Shown in pieces: positions 25,962 to 35,182 of a DNA stretch of 64,000 nucleotides. The number at the start of each line of letters is the position of its first letter. Within the stretch, counting starts at the first letter, position 1. The DNA is from Thioalkalivibrio sp. XN8 (GTDB lineage Bacteria; Pseudomonadota; Gammaproteobacteria; Steroidobacterales; XN24): positions 124,001 to 188,000 of the forward strand of contig NZ_JAALFH010000066.1 in assembly GCF_011058255.1 (NCBI RefSeq). Direction: 5' to 3'. Both the position numbers and the translations under genes were made by a program. Under the pieces are notes generated by a model. That model searched no databases. It had not been told where the DNA came from and worked only from the letters and a program-made list of their open reading frames with translations.

Positions 25962-27990
25962 GCTCGGTGCCGGCCCCGCCGCGAGCGCCGTGCCGCGCCC
26001 GCTGGTCATCGGCCTCGCCGGGCAGCCGAACGTCGGCAAGTCCACGGTCTTCAGCATCCTGACCGGGCTCACGGCCGAGGTCGGCAACTGGCCCGGGCGC
26101 ACCATCGAGCGGCGGGAAGGCTCGGCCCGCATCGGCGGGCGCGAGTTTCACGTGGTCGATCTCCCCGGGACCTACAGCCTGACCTCCAACTCGGAGGAGG
26201 AGCGGATCGCGCGCGAGTTCATACTCCGCGAGCGGCCCGACGTCATCATCATGCTGGCGGACGCGGCGGCGCTGGAGCGCAACCTCTACCTGCTCGCCGA
26301 GCTGCTCCTGCTGCCCATCCCCGTAGTGCTGGGCGTCAACATGGTGGATGTCGCGCGGCGCGAGGGCGTGGAGTTCGATGCCCACGTGCTGGAGGCCGCG
26401 CTGGGGCTGCCGGTGGTGCCGATGGTGGCCAGCCGCAACGAGGGCGTTGCCGAGCTGTTGCAGGCTGCGGCGGCGGTGGCCGACGGCCAGCGCGACTATG
26501 CGCCCGACCGGCCCGAGATTGCCGCGGCCCACCGGGAGGTTTACGAGGAGGTCTGTACGCTGGTGGCGGGCGCAGTGCCCGAGGGCGTGCCCGACAGCTG
26601 GGTGGCGCTCAAGCTGCTGGAGGGCGACCGGGAAGTCACGGAGCGCGCCGCTGAATGGCTGGCGCCGGAGCCGCGGGCGCGCGTGCAGGCGCTGCTGCGC
26701 GAGCACGAGGACGCAGTGCTCGACGTGGCCGGCGCGCGTTACGAGTGGATCGGCCGCATGGTGCGCGCCGCGGTGCGGCGGCCGAAGCTCGGCCAGGTCA
26801 GTTTCACCGACCGGTTCGACCGGATCGCCACCCATCCCGGCTGGGGCCTGGCGCTCCTGCTCGGCGTCTTCGCCCTGGTGTTCTGGGTGACCTTCTCGGT
26901 CGCCGGGCCCGTGCAGGGCTGGCTCGAGGAAGGCGTGGTGGCGCGCGTTGCGACAGGGCTCGGCGCCCTGCTGGGCGGCGCGCCGGCCTGGGTCCAGGGG
27001 CTGGTGATCGACGGCCTGCTGGCCGGCGCGGGCATCGTGGTGACCTTCGTGCCGATCCTGTTCGTGTTCTATCTCGCGCTGGGGTTCCTCGAGGACACCG
27101 GCTACCAGAGCCGCATGGCCTACGTGATGGACCGCTTCATGCACGGCATCGGCCTGCACGGCAAGAGCTTCCTGCCGCTTTTCCTCGGCTTCGGCTGCAA
27201 CGTCCCCGCGGTGATGGGGAGCCGGGTGATCGAGTCCCGCCCGGCACGGCTGCTCACCATCATGCTGGCGCCCTTCGTTCCCTGCAGTGCGCGCCTCCTG
27301 GTGCTGGCCTTCCTGGTACCGCTGTTCTTCCCGGCCTTCCCCACGCTGGTTGCCTGGAGCCTGGTGGTCGCCAACCTGCTGGTGCTGGTGCTGATCGGCG
27401 TGCTGCTGGACCGCTTCGTGTTCCGGCGCGAGCGGCTGGCCTTCGTGATGGAGATGCCGCTCTACCACCTGCCGAACCCGCGCACCATCCTGGTCTACGC
27501 GGCCACCAACGTGTGGACCTTCATCAAGCGCGCCGCCACCATCATCGTGGTGGTGTCGATGGTCATCTGGGTGCTGGTGTCGTATCCGGGCGCCGGCGTG
27601 GACGACAGCTACCTCGCCATGTTCGGCCGGTCGCTGGAGCCGGTCGGCAGCCTGCTCGGCCTCGACTGGCGGCTGATCGTCGCCACGCTGTCGTCCTTCG
27701 TGGCCAAGGAGAACTCCATCGCCGCGCTGGGCATCATCTTCGGCAGCGAGGGCGAGAGCCTGGGCCAGACGCTGGCCATGGTCATCACGCCGGCAGCGGC
27801 GCTGTCCTTCCTGGTGGTGAACATGCTCTTCGTGCCCTGTGTGGCGACCGTGGCGGCGATCCGGGCCGAGACCCGGAGCTGGGGCTGGACGTTGGCGAGC
27901 GCCGGCCTGATGCTGGCGTCCGCGCTGCTGTTCGGGCTGCTGGTCTACCGGCTGGCGCTGCTGTTCGGCCTGGGAGGCGCAGGTGCTTAA
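25936..27990 (+). CDS. feoB: Ferrous iron transporter FeoB
   Basis: This 684-residue inner-membrane Fe(II) transporter has an N-terminal G domain. G1 is GQPNVGKST near residue 30, the switch region is NWPGRTIERREG, G3 is DLPGTYSL and G4 is NMVD near 133. The membrane part carries the two Gate motifs, the first with FLGFGCNVPAVMGSR near 415 and a cysteine in FVPCSARLL. It is shorter than E. coli FeoB (773), mainly in the helical spacer and C-terminus. Its TAA lies inside the first codons of the FeoC-like gene. Confidence 0.94.
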   Translation: MSARPQPIELGAGPAASAVPRPLVIGLAGQPNVGKSTVFSILTGLTAEVGNWPGRTIERREGSARIGGREFHVVDLPGTYSLTSNSEEERIAREFILRERPDVIIMLADAAALERNLYLLAELLLLPIPVVLGVNMVDVARREGVEFDAHVLEAALGLPVVPMVASRNEGVAELLQAAAAVADGQRDYAPDRPEIAAAHREVYEEVCTLVAGAVPEGVPDSWVALKLLEGDREVTERAAEWLAPEPRARVQALLREHEDAVLDVAGARYEWIGRMVRAAVRRPKLGQVSFTDRFDRIATHPGWGLALLLGVFALVFWVTFSVAGPVQGWLEEGVVARVATGLGALLGGAPAWVQGLVIDGLLAGAGIVVTFVPILFVFYLALGFLEDTGYQSRMAYVMDRFMHGIGLHGKSFLPLFLGFGCNVPAVMGSRVIESRPARLLTIMLAPFVPCSARLLVLAFLVPLFFPAFPTLVAWSLVVANLLVLVLIGVLLDRFVFRRERLAFVMEMPLYHLPNPRTILVYAATNVWTFIKRAATIIVVVSMVIWVLVSYPGAGVDDSYLAMFGRSLEPVGSLLGLDWRLIVATLSSFVAKENSIAALGIIFGSEGESLGQTLAMVITPAAALSFLVVNMLFVPCVATVAAIRAETRSWGWTLASAGLMLASALLFGLLVYRLALLFGLGGAGA

Positions 27991-28237
27991 GCAGGTGCTG
28001 GTCACCATCGCGTCAGGCCGCGTCGGCAACACCCAGGAGCTGGCCGCAGCCCTCGGCACTTCGCCCGCCATGGTCGAGGCGATGGTGGGGGAGCTGGAGC
28101 AGCGCGGGCTGCTGGAGCGCGTCGGCGATTGCGGCGATGCCTGCGCGGGCTGCCCGGTCGAGAGCGCCTGCGGGCCGGCAGTGCGAGGCAGCGCATGGAT
28201 GCTGACAGCGGCGGGGCGCCGCTACGCGGCCCACTGA
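27983..28237 (+). CDS. feoC: FeoC-like winged-helix iron-sulfur protein
   Basis: This 84-residue protein begins at a GTG inside the feoB end. A winged helix (residues 1-45, SGRVGNTQELAAALGTSPAMV) is followed by a cysteine cluster CGDACAGCPVESACG, similar to the [4Fe-4S] site of FeoC. FeoC controls FeoB stability or activity. The assignment rests on the fold pattern, cysteine spacing and position after feoB. Its TGA shares the A with the next ATG (TGATG). Confidence 0.75.
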   Translation: MLKQVLVTIASGRVGNTQELAAALGTSPAMVEAMVGELEQRGLLERVGDCGDACAGCPVESACGPAVRGSAWMLTAAGRRYAAH

Positions 28238-28917
28238 TGCGCGTTCACTGGCTGGCGCTGCTGTGCTGGGTTATGCCGACGCTGGCCGTCGTCATCACCT
28301 ACACGATTTCCGCCGCCACCGGCCAGGTCCCGACCTGTTTCCCCTTCCTCGAAGGCTGCACCTCGATCAGCGGCGCGGCGCGGCGCGATCCCTCGATCCA
28401 CGTGTTCCGCGGCATGATGCTGCCCACGGCCACCGTGATCGCCGCCTACTGGATCCTGGTACGCCACTGGCTGGGACACCTCGGCGACCGCGGGCGCGGC
28501 CGCGACTGGATCACAGGCCTCGGCGTCATCGGCGCGCTATTCCTCGTTTTCTACGTGGTCTTCCTCGGCACCGAAGGCGACGCCTATGAGTTCATGCGCC
28601 GCTACGGCGTCACCGTGTACTTCGCGTTCACGGCGCTGGCACAGCTGCTCCTGGCCTATCGCCTGCGGCGCCTGCCAGCCGGCCTGGAGGCCGCGGTCGG
28701 CACCGGGCTGGTACGAGCCAAGGTCGGGTTCTGCGGCGCCATGCTGCTGTTCGGCCTGGTCAACGTGCCGGCGAAGAACTTTTTCCCGGAGTGGCCGGTG
28801 GACAACATGGTGGCCTGGAATTTCGCCCTGCTGATGCACGGCTATTTCGGGCTTACCGCTGTCGCCTGGCGGCGGGCCGGCTATCGCCTCACGGCAGCCT
28901 TCGCAGCAGGCCGCTGA
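28237..28917 (+). CDS. Six-helix membrane protein coupled to feoABC
   Basis: This 226-residue protein has about six hydrophobic helices and no recognised catalytic motif. The first loop, with CFPFLEGCTSIS followed by a segment ending IHVFRGMM, loosely resembles the Frag1/DRAM/Sfk1 membrane family, but I hold that at low confidence. The ATG at 28237 overlaps the FeoC stop as TGATG, so it is translated as part of the feo operon. A role in iron transport is suggested only by this coupling. Its 3' end overlaps the convergent kinase gene by 29 bases. Confidence 0.65.
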   Translation: MRVHWLALLCWVMPTLAVVITYTISAATGQVPTCFPFLEGCTSISGAARRDPSIHVFRGMMLPTATVIAAYWILVRHWLGHLGDRGRGRDWITGLGVIGALFLVFYVVFLGTEGDAYEFMRRYGVTVYFAFTALAQLLLAYRLRRLPAGLEAAVGTGLVRAKVGFCGAMLLFGLVNVPAKNFFPEWPVDNMVAWNFALLMHGYFGLTAVAWRRAGYRLTAAFAAGR

Positions 28918-30418
28918 GCTCGGGGTCGTCGCTGGTGTCCACCGCGACGGCATATTGCCGCTCCAGCGGTCCGGACTCCGGCGGGCGCGCGAGCTGCGCC
29001 TCCAGCACGTCGAGCCCGGCGTCGGATGGATCACCGCTGCGGTTCGCCACGCGCGCCCGCAACAGCGCGGCCGGCGCTTCGCAGCGCAGGACCGCAGGCC
29101 GGGCGCCCGCGTCCAGGCCAAGCTGCAGGAAGGCTTCGCGCCGGCTGCTCTCGAGGAAAGCCGCGTCCACCACCATGCTCCAGCCGGCGCCCAGCCCGAG
29201 CCGGGCGATCTCGGCCAGACGCGCATAGGTCCGCTCGCTCGCGGCGGCGTCGTACAGGCCATGGCCCACCGCCGCCGCTGCCGGGCGGGCCGGGTCGATG
29301 CCGTGCAGGCGCTTGCGTTCCACGTCGGAGCGCACCATCACGGCGGGCAGCTCCGGGGCCAGGCGCTGCGCCAGGCGGCTCTTGCCGGAACCGGAATAGC
29401 CGGACATCAGCAGCAGGCGAGGCGGCGCGGGCGCAGCGTGGGCCGCGGCCAGCTCGACGTGCCGCGCCAGTTCGCGCGCCAGCGCGGCGGCTTCGTCCGC
29501 CTCGAGCGTCCCCTGCGAATGCCGGATGGCCGCGATCTTCGCTCTTACCAGGTGGCGGTACACCAGGTACCAGCGCAACACGCGCAAGCCTTCGTAGTCG
29601 CCGCTCGCCTGCAGCCAGGCGTTGTACCAGCGCCAGCCGAGCGCCGCGTACCCGCGCGACTCGAGGTCCATGAGCAGGAACGCGACCTCGCTCTGCAGGT
29701 CGATCCAGCGCAGCGCCGGGTCGAACTCGATGCCGTCGAAGGCCACGATCCGGTCGGCCAGCATGACCAGGTTGCCGAGGTGGAGATCGCCATGCCCCTC
29801 GCGCACGCGGCCGGTCGCCAGCCGCGCGTCGAACACGGGCGCCAGTTCGTCCGCCGCGTTCCGCGTCCAGGTCGCAAGCGCGTCCAGGCGCGCGGTGGTC
29901 CCGCTATCCAGCGGCGCATCGCGGAGCATGTCGAAATTCGCCAGCGCCGGCCGCACGACCTGGGCGGCACTGCCCAGTGCCTGGTCGGTGCCGGCCGGGG
30001 GCAGGCCCTGCTGGAACCCGGCCAGCGCGCGGGCGAAGCGCTCCAGCGCAGCGGCCGGCAACCGGCCGGCCTCGAGCCGGCGATCGAGCCGGGCCGCGGC
30101 CGGGAAACGGCGCATGCGCACGGCGGGCTCGGCGCCTTCGCGCCACGGCCCGACGCGCCAGCCGGCCGGGGTCCGGGTTGCGCCGGCGAGGTCGAGGTAG
30201 ATCTCCGGCGCCAGCCGCCCGTTAAGCCGCAGTTCCTCGCGGCAGAAATGCAGCCGCCGCGCCGGCTCGCGGAAGTCCAGGAAGCCCAGGTCGAGGGGCT
30301 TCTTGAACTTGTAGGCATAGTCGCCGGCGAGGAAGACCCAGGAAATGTGCGTTTCCGCCAGCTCGACCTCGGTGACGGCACCGGGGTAGGCCTGCGGTGC
30401 CCGCAGGCCGCGCACCAT
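28889..30418 (-). CDS. Two-domain kinase: APH-like domain fused to P-loop kinase
   Basis: This is a 509-residue fusion. The N-terminal half (about 1-320) resembles aminoglycoside-phosphotransferase/choline-kinase folds (COG2187 type), with the Brenner-like motif EGHGDLHLGNLVML near residue 210 and FDGIEFDP as the metal site. The C-terminal half (about 335-509) is a P-loop kinase with Walker A GYSGSGKS and a KRLHG region (COG0645 type). The joined form is a known family of unknown substrate. Its ATG is 7 bases after the porin-like gene, so it is the last gene of the MMPL operon. Confidence 0.8.
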   Translation of the reverse strand: MVRGLRAPQAYPGAVTEVELAETHISWVFLAGDYAYKFKKPLDLGFLDFREPARRLHFCREELRLNGRLAPEIYLDLAGATRTPAGWRVGPWREGAEPAVRMRRFPAAARLDRRLEAGRLPAAALERFARALAGFQQGLPPAGTDQALGSAAQVVRPALANFDMLRDAPLDSGTTARLDALATWTRNAADELAPVFDARLATGRVREGHGDLHLGNLVMLADRIVAFDGIEFDPALRWIDLQSEVAFLLMDLESRGYAALGWRWYNAWLQASGDYEGLRVLRWYLVYRHLVRAKIAAIRHSQGTLEADEAAALARELARHVELAAAHAAPAPPRLLLMSGYSGSGKSRLAQRLAPELPAVMVRSDVERKRLHGIDPARPAAAAVGHGLYDAAASERTYARLAEIARLGLGAGWSMVVDAAFLESSRREAFLQLGLDAGARPAVLRCEAPAALLRARVANRSGDPSDAGLDVLEAQLARPPESGPLERQYAVAVDTSDDPELSGLLRRLP

Positions 30419-30425
30419 GTCGGGC

Positions 30426-31739
30426 TCAGTAGTGATAACGCACCCGCAGCCAGGCGTTGCTGTTGTCCTCCAGCTGGCCGAAGAAGGTGTGCTCCTCGCT
30501 GCCGCCGAAGACGTTGAAGCCGCCGGTGAACAGCCACCGGTCGTCGCGGCGCCAGGCGACCGAAGGCCGCAGGTAGTAGTCGCTCTCGGTCGGCGAGGCG
30601 AAGACGAACAACGAGCTCGTCAGCTTCTCCTGCAGCGCGCGGTGCGTGAGGCGCAGGGTCACCACCGTCCGCCACCGCTCGCGCTCCCGGGCCGGATCGG
30701 GCGAGTTGGCCAGCAGCCGGTCGTGGTGCTGGATCCGCTCGACGTAGAACTGGGTTCCGGCGGTGAGATTGCGCACCAGTTCCTGCTCGTAGCCGGCCAG
30801 CAGGCGCAGCTCCGAGTTGGGCGTCGCCGGGTCGGTGCCGTCGCGGTCGTCGCGGGAGTCGTACCAGGCGAATTCAGCGTTGAACAGGCCGCGATACAGG
30901 GGCCGGCGCACGCTGGCGCCGAAGGTGCGCAGCCGGGGGAAGCGGGGCAGGCCCTGGGCGTCCAGGCCGACCGGCTGCTTCCAGCGCCCGGTGTAGCCAT
31001 AGGCGGCATATTCGATCGGCCCCACGGTGCGGAACAGCCGCAGCGCCAGCTCATAGGTGTCGGGGGTGTCGGCGCGCCGGGGCGGCTGGGGCGCTACGAC
31101 CGCGCCGGCCGCGGGGTTCCAGAAGGCGAAGCGCTCGCCGTAAAGGTAACCGTCCGGTTCGAAGCGCGGCATCCAGGCCAGGTCGAGGTTCACCAGGTCG
31201 GTAAACACGCTGACCCGCGCTGCATCCGACGGCAGCTTGAGGTAGTCCTCGTCGCGGCCGGCGAAGAAGGAGATGAAGTCCTTCGGGAACAGGTCATTGA
31301 GGAACAGCAGGTCGCCGGTGCCCCAGGTGAGCACCTGGCGGCCGACCTTGGCGTCCACGCTCGCCAGCGGGCGGAAGGCTACCGACAGCTCGCGCAACTC
31401 GGTCTCGAGCGAATCGATGACCTCGTCCCACACCAGGTCGCCCTTGAACTCGACCTGGAAGTCGGCATGGTCGTAGCGCGTCTCGGCACGCACGCGCAGC
31501 TCGCCCAGCGTAAGGCGGTCCAGCCCGGCGACGTCGCTGTTGCGCGCGCCGAGGCCGCCTTCGACGAACCCCGTCCAGCGCAGGCCCTGGTCCTCGGTGG
31601 CCCAGGGATCGTCCCACTCCTCGTCGAAGCCGGCGAAGGGGTCGTCCTCCGGCGGCGTCTGCGCCTGGGCCCAGGACGCCCCGGGGCCGGCCGCCAGGCC
31701 CAGCAGCACCAGCGCGATGACGCGGCGCGACCCGGCCAT
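30426..31739 (-). CDS. Outer-membrane beta-barrel protein
   Basis: This 437-residue exported protein has a signal peptide of about 25 residues (VLLGLAAGPGASWAQ) and an acidic linker. A long run of alternating hydrophobic/aromatic strands follows and ends in YHY, typical of an outer-membrane barrel. An internal VGRQVLTWGTGDLLFLND segment resembles the conserved core of DUF1302-like channels, but the length is shorter. It lies directly after the LolA-like gene in an MMPL-LolA-barrel set, suggesting a trans-envelope lipid or hydrophobic compound route. Substrate unknown. Confidence 0.72.
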   Translation of the reverse strand: MAGSRRVIALVLLGLAAGPGASWAQAQTPPEDDPFAGFDEEWDDPWATEDQGLRWTGFVEGGLGARNSDVAGLDRLTLGELRVRAETRYDHADFQVEFKGDLVWDEVIDSLETELRELSVAFRPLASVDAKVGRQVLTWGTGDLLFLNDLFPKDFISFFAGRDEDYLKLPSDAARVSVFTDLVNLDLAWMPRFEPDGYLYGERFAFWNPAAGAVVAPQPPRRADTPDTYELALRLFRTVGPIEYAAYGYTGRWKQPVGLDAQGLPRFPRLRTFGASVRRPLYRGLFNAEFAWYDSRDDRDGTDPATPNSELRLLAGYEQELVRNLTAGTQFYVERIQHHDRLLANSPDPARERERWRTVVTLRLTHRALQEKLTSSLFVFASPTESDYYLRPSVAWRRDDRWLFTGGFNVFGGSEEHTFFGQLEDNSNAWLRVRYHY

Positions 31740-31742
31740 CGC

Positions 31743-32549
31743 CTATTCCCCGCTGCGCCGCAGCCAGTCCACCGGCGGACTACGCAGGTAGCGCTCCGAG
31801 AAGATGTCGGCCGGCAGCCCTACGTCGTACTCGATGTAGCGGAACTCCATCAGCGTATTGCCGCCGTCGAGGGGCGCCGACATCCGGGAGCGCGTGACCG
31901 TCGGGTAGCCGCCGATCTCCTCCACGGCCAGCACCTCCATCAGGCGGTAGACCCGGTCACGGTCGTCGTAATACTCGGTCCGCATCGGCAGGAAGGTGTT
32001 GCGATCGATGCGCGTCACGTAGCGGTCGAACTCCACCGCGCCCGGGTCCTTCGGCCGGCTCTCCAGCACGTAGTGCTCGGCGGTGGTTTCGACCAGCGTA
32101 TGCTCGTCCGCTTCCGGGTGGCGGCCGGAGACGTCCTCGTAGAAGAAGTTCGAGCCGACGAAGCTGGTGCGCTTGTCGCCCGCGCTGATCCGCCGCACCA
32201 GGTCGAGGCCCGGCAGGTAGAGCCAGCGGTCGTCGTCGCGATCGACGTGCTTGGCCACCAGGAACACGGTGCCGCGCACGTCCGAGGGCCGCGAGAAGAA
32301 CACCATGAAGTCCTGGTCGCCGCCGTCGGCATGGTCGCGGCGGAGAATGGTGAACTGGCGCAGCTGGCGCCGTCCCTGGGCGTCCTCGATCGCCATGCGG
32401 GCTTCGCTGCGGCCGTCGTCGCCGTTGTAGTAGGAGGCGAGATTCGCGCGCGCGACGATCTCCTTGGCGTCGGTCAGCGGCTCCGCGCGTGCGCCCGGCG
32501 ACAGGGCCAGGGCGAAGATCGAAAGGCCGATGAGCTGCAGGTATTTCAT
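31743..32549 (-). CDS. Periplasmic LolA-like outer-membrane lipoprotein-sorting protein
   Basis: This 268-residue protein has a signal peptide (LIGLSIFALALSPGARAEP) and then the LolA/LolB-type curved beta sheet of the family annotated as outer membrane lipoprotein-sorting protein. Recognisable parts are FMVFFSRPSDVRGTVFL, the DRWLYLPGLDLVRRIS segment and SFVGSNFFYEDVSGR. These proteins occur beside MMPL transporters and probably carry a lipid across the periplasm. I chose the ATG at 32549 because AAGGAG lies 8 bases before it. An upstream ATG at 32573 overlaps the transporter stop but has no good ribosome site. Confidence 0.82.
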   Translation of the reverse strand: MKYLQLIGLSIFALALSPGARAEPLTDAKEIVARANLASYYNGDDGRSEARMAIEDAQGRRQLRQFTILRRDHADGGDQDFMVFFSRPSDVRGTVFLVAKHVDRDDDRWLYLPGLDLVRRISAGDKRTSFVGSNFFYEDVSGRHPEADEHTLVETTAEHYVLESRPKDPGAVEFDRYVTRIDRNTFLPMRTEYYDDRDRVYRLMEVLAVEEIGGYPTVTRSRMSAPLDGGNTLMEFRYIEYDVGLPADIFSERYLRSPPVDWLRRSGE

Positions 32550-32572
32550 CTGGGTTTCTCCTTGCGCCGGCA

Positions 32573-35128
32573 TCAGGCGGCGCGCTTGCGGTCGGCGAGG
32601 AACGGCTGCATCGCCGCCGGCAGCAGCACCAGCGTGACGAGCGCCGATACCGCCATGATCGAGGCCAGGAAGACGCCGACCGTGATATAGGGTACCAACG
32701 GCGCGAGCAGCAGCGGGGTGAAGCCGACCGCGATGACGATGGCGTTGCGGCTGATGGCGCGGGCGGGTTCCTCGAACACTGCCGCCATGGCGGCCCGGAA
32801 GTCGCCGAGTTCCGCCAGTGCCTCGCGCGACCGCTCGATGAAGTGAATGGCAAAGTCGATCGACAGGCCCAGCGTGAGCGCCGAGAGCACCGCGATGGGC
32901 ATGTCGTAGTCCTTGCCGATCCAGCCGATCAGGCCGTAGATGAAGGTGATGGTGATGGTCAGCGGCAACATCGCCAGCAGGCCGTAGCCGAAGGACCGGA
33001 ACAGGATGGTCATCATGATCAGGACGGCCAGGAAGGCGCTGGCCAGGCTGCCGACCATGCCCTTCACCATGGCCTCCTGCCAGACGACGTTGAGGTAGGT
33101 CTTGCCCGCCCACTGCAGGTCCATGCCGGCGGGCAGCGGGTGCTGTTCCAGGTAGGCGTCGACGTGCTCGATGACGGCGGTCATGTCCTGGTTGTCGCCG
33201 CTCGGGAGCTGCAGCCAGACCACGGCCCGGCTGAAGTCCGGGGTCACCATGTGCCAGAGATCCTGCGGGCGATGCGAGGACTGGAACTGCAGCAGTGCCT
33301 GGGCGACGCCGGCACTGCGCTCGGGGATCCGGTAGTCCTCCGGCGCGCCGCTGCGCAGCTCGCGGTTCACGGTCTTCACCAGGTCGGGCAAGCCGTTGCT
33401 CTTGCCCGCCAGGCCGCTGGCCTCCAGGTCGGCCTGCAGCGCCGCGATCCAGCGCAGCACCTCGGGCTGCTGGAAGTACTTCGCCTCGCTGGCCACCGAC
33501 TCGACCGCGCGCAACAGCGCTTCCAGCGCCTCCGCCGCTGCGCCGTCCGCGTCGAACAGGCGGTCTTCCAGGGCCGAGATCAGGCCGGTCAGCCGCTCGC
33601 CGCCCAGGGTCTCGTCCGTGGCCGGCGCCAGCTCGCCCCAGAACTCGCGCACGCCGGCCGGTGCCGCCGCCAGCGCCGGCTGGACGCGTTCCGCCAGCAG
33701 GGCCCCGTCGGGACGGTCGACATGGTCCAGCACTATCCAGGCGTCGTAGGTGCCGGCGAAATGGCGATTGAGCACCTCGTCCGCGACGCGGATCCGGTGG
33801 TCGGACTTGAACCAGCGGGTCGGGTTGTCGTTGATCTGGATCTGGGTGATGCCGGCCACGCTGAGCGCGAATACGACGGCGAAGCCCAGCAGCACCAGCT
33901 TGCCGTGCCGCAGGGCGCCGCGACCGGTGCTGCGCAGAAGCCGCGCCAGCAGCGAGTCGCCTTCGCCGCTATGGATCGCCGCCTGCATCCTGGCCAGCTT
34001 CTCCGGCTTCATGCGGGAGATCCAGGCGGGGATGAAGACGATGGTCAGCAGGAAGGCGAGCATGATGCCGAAGGCCACGTAGGCGCCGAAGACCTGCACC
34101 GGGGGGATGGGCGTCAGGGCGAGCGAGGCGAAACCGACGGAGGAGGTGACGGAGGTAAAGAGCATGGGCCTGAACAGGTGCCCGACCACCTCGCGGATGG
34201 TCTCGTTCCGATCGCGGCCTGGCCGGTAGCGATCCGCGAACTCGGACATGATGTGCACCGAGTCCACCACGGCGATGGGCATCAGGAAGATGGGAATCAT
34301 GGAACTCATGATGTGGACCGTGAAGCCCATGCCGATCAGCAGGCCCATGGTGGCGATCACGGTCACCATCGCTACGATCATCGGCGCCACGATCAGTGGG
34401 ATGCTGCGGAAGAAGAACCACAGCAGCAGGAAGATCGCGAGGCCGGCCAGCGGGGCCGAGATGCCCATCTGCACGAACATCTCGTAGCCGAAGGTGTCTT
34501 CCGCCACCGGCAGGCCGGTGACGTGCCATTCCCCCGGGGCGCCGTACTCGGCCGAGGCGGCCGCCGTGATGGCGGCGATTTCCCGCGCCAGCCGGTGGCT
34601 CTCGTCCTTGTCGCGGATCGGCACGTAGATGGCGGCCGCCTTGCCGTCGCCCGAGGCGAGGGTGTCCTTGAGCAGGGGCAGCCGCTCGACGGCTTCCCTG
34701 ATCGCCAGCGCCTCCTCGCGGCTCGCGGGCGGTTCCGGCATGAGCCACTCGAAGCGCACGGTGCCGGGCCCGGCCTGGTCGATGTTGTCGGCCACCGGGA
34801 GCGCCATCAGGTCGCGCGCGACGACGCCCTCAAGCTCGATGATCTCCTCGGTGGCGCGGTGGAGCGCGCCGAGCGAGGCCGGGTTGTAGATGCCGTCCGC
34901 ATGATCGGTGGCCACCAGCCCGACCACGATCGCGTCGTGCAGGGCCATCTCTTCCTTGACCTCGTTGTGGAACACCCGGTCGGCCTGGGTTTCGGGCAGC
35001 ATGTTCTCCGGATCGGTGTCCACCTGGATCCGGGGGATCTGCAGCCCTAGTACCAGCGCGAGCAGCAGCGTCACGAGGTACACCGTGCGCGGACGTTGCA
35101 GGGCGAATTCCAACAGGGCCTGTTTCAC
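32573..35128 (-). CDS. MMPL/RND-family lipid transporter
   Basis: This 851-residue inner-membrane permease has two repeats of a helix, a large periplasmic loop and five helices, as in MMPL and HpnN-like exporters. Helix 1 ends in LGLQIPRIQVDTDPENML, helix blocks include MPIAVVDSVHIMSEFADRY near residue 285, and the second repeat has the matching AVLSALTLGLSIDFAIHFIERS. It begins at a GTG with GGAG 8 bases before it. Together with the periplasmic LolA-like protein and the barrel it forms a plausible complete export chain. The substrate is not shown by sequence. Confidence 0.82.
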   Translation of the reverse strand: MKQALLEFALQRPRTVYLVTLLLALVLGLQIPRIQVDTDPENMLPETQADRVFHNEVKEEMALHDAIVVGLVATDHADGIYNPASLGALHRATEEIIELEGVVARDLMALPVADNIDQAGPGTVRFEWLMPEPPASREEALAIREAVERLPLLKDTLASGDGKAAAIYVPIRDKDESHRLAREIAAITAAASAEYGAPGEWHVTGLPVAEDTFGYEMFVQMGISAPLAGLAIFLLLWFFFRSIPLIVAPMIVAMVTVIATMGLLIGMGFTVHIMSSMIPIFLMPIAVVDSVHIMSEFADRYRPGRDRNETIREVVGHLFRPMLFTSVTSSVGFASLALTPIPPVQVFGAYVAFGIMLAFLLTIVFIPAWISRMKPEKLARMQAAIHSGEGDSLLARLLRSTGRGALRHGKLVLLGFAVVFALSVAGITQIQINDNPTRWFKSDHRIRVADEVLNRHFAGTYDAWIVLDHVDRPDGALLAERVQPALAAAPAGVREFWGELAPATDETLGGERLTGLISALEDRLFDADGAAAEALEALLRAVESVASEAKYFQQPEVLRWIAALQADLEASGLAGKSNGLPDLVKTVNRELRSGAPEDYRIPERSAGVAQALLQFQSSHRPQDLWHMVTPDFSRAVVWLQLPSGDNQDMTAVIEHVDAYLEQHPLPAGMDLQWAGKTYLNVVWQEAMVKGMVGSLASAFLAVLIMMTILFRSFGYGLLAMLPLTITITFIYGLIGWIGKDYDMPIAVLSALTLGLSIDFAIHFIERSREALAELGDFRAAMAAVFEEPARAISRNAIVIAVGFTPLLLAPLVPYITVGVFLASIMAVSALVTLVLLPAAMQPFLADRKRAA

Positions 35129-35182
35129 GGATGGATCTCCATCTGGCGGGGGCGCGTCCGGCGGGACCGCCCTGATGATGGC

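Noticed and set aside
30417-32690. A 757-codon plus-strand frame over the barrel and LolA-like genes
   Set aside because: It is a mirror frame of three real minus-strand genes, with no recognisable protein features.
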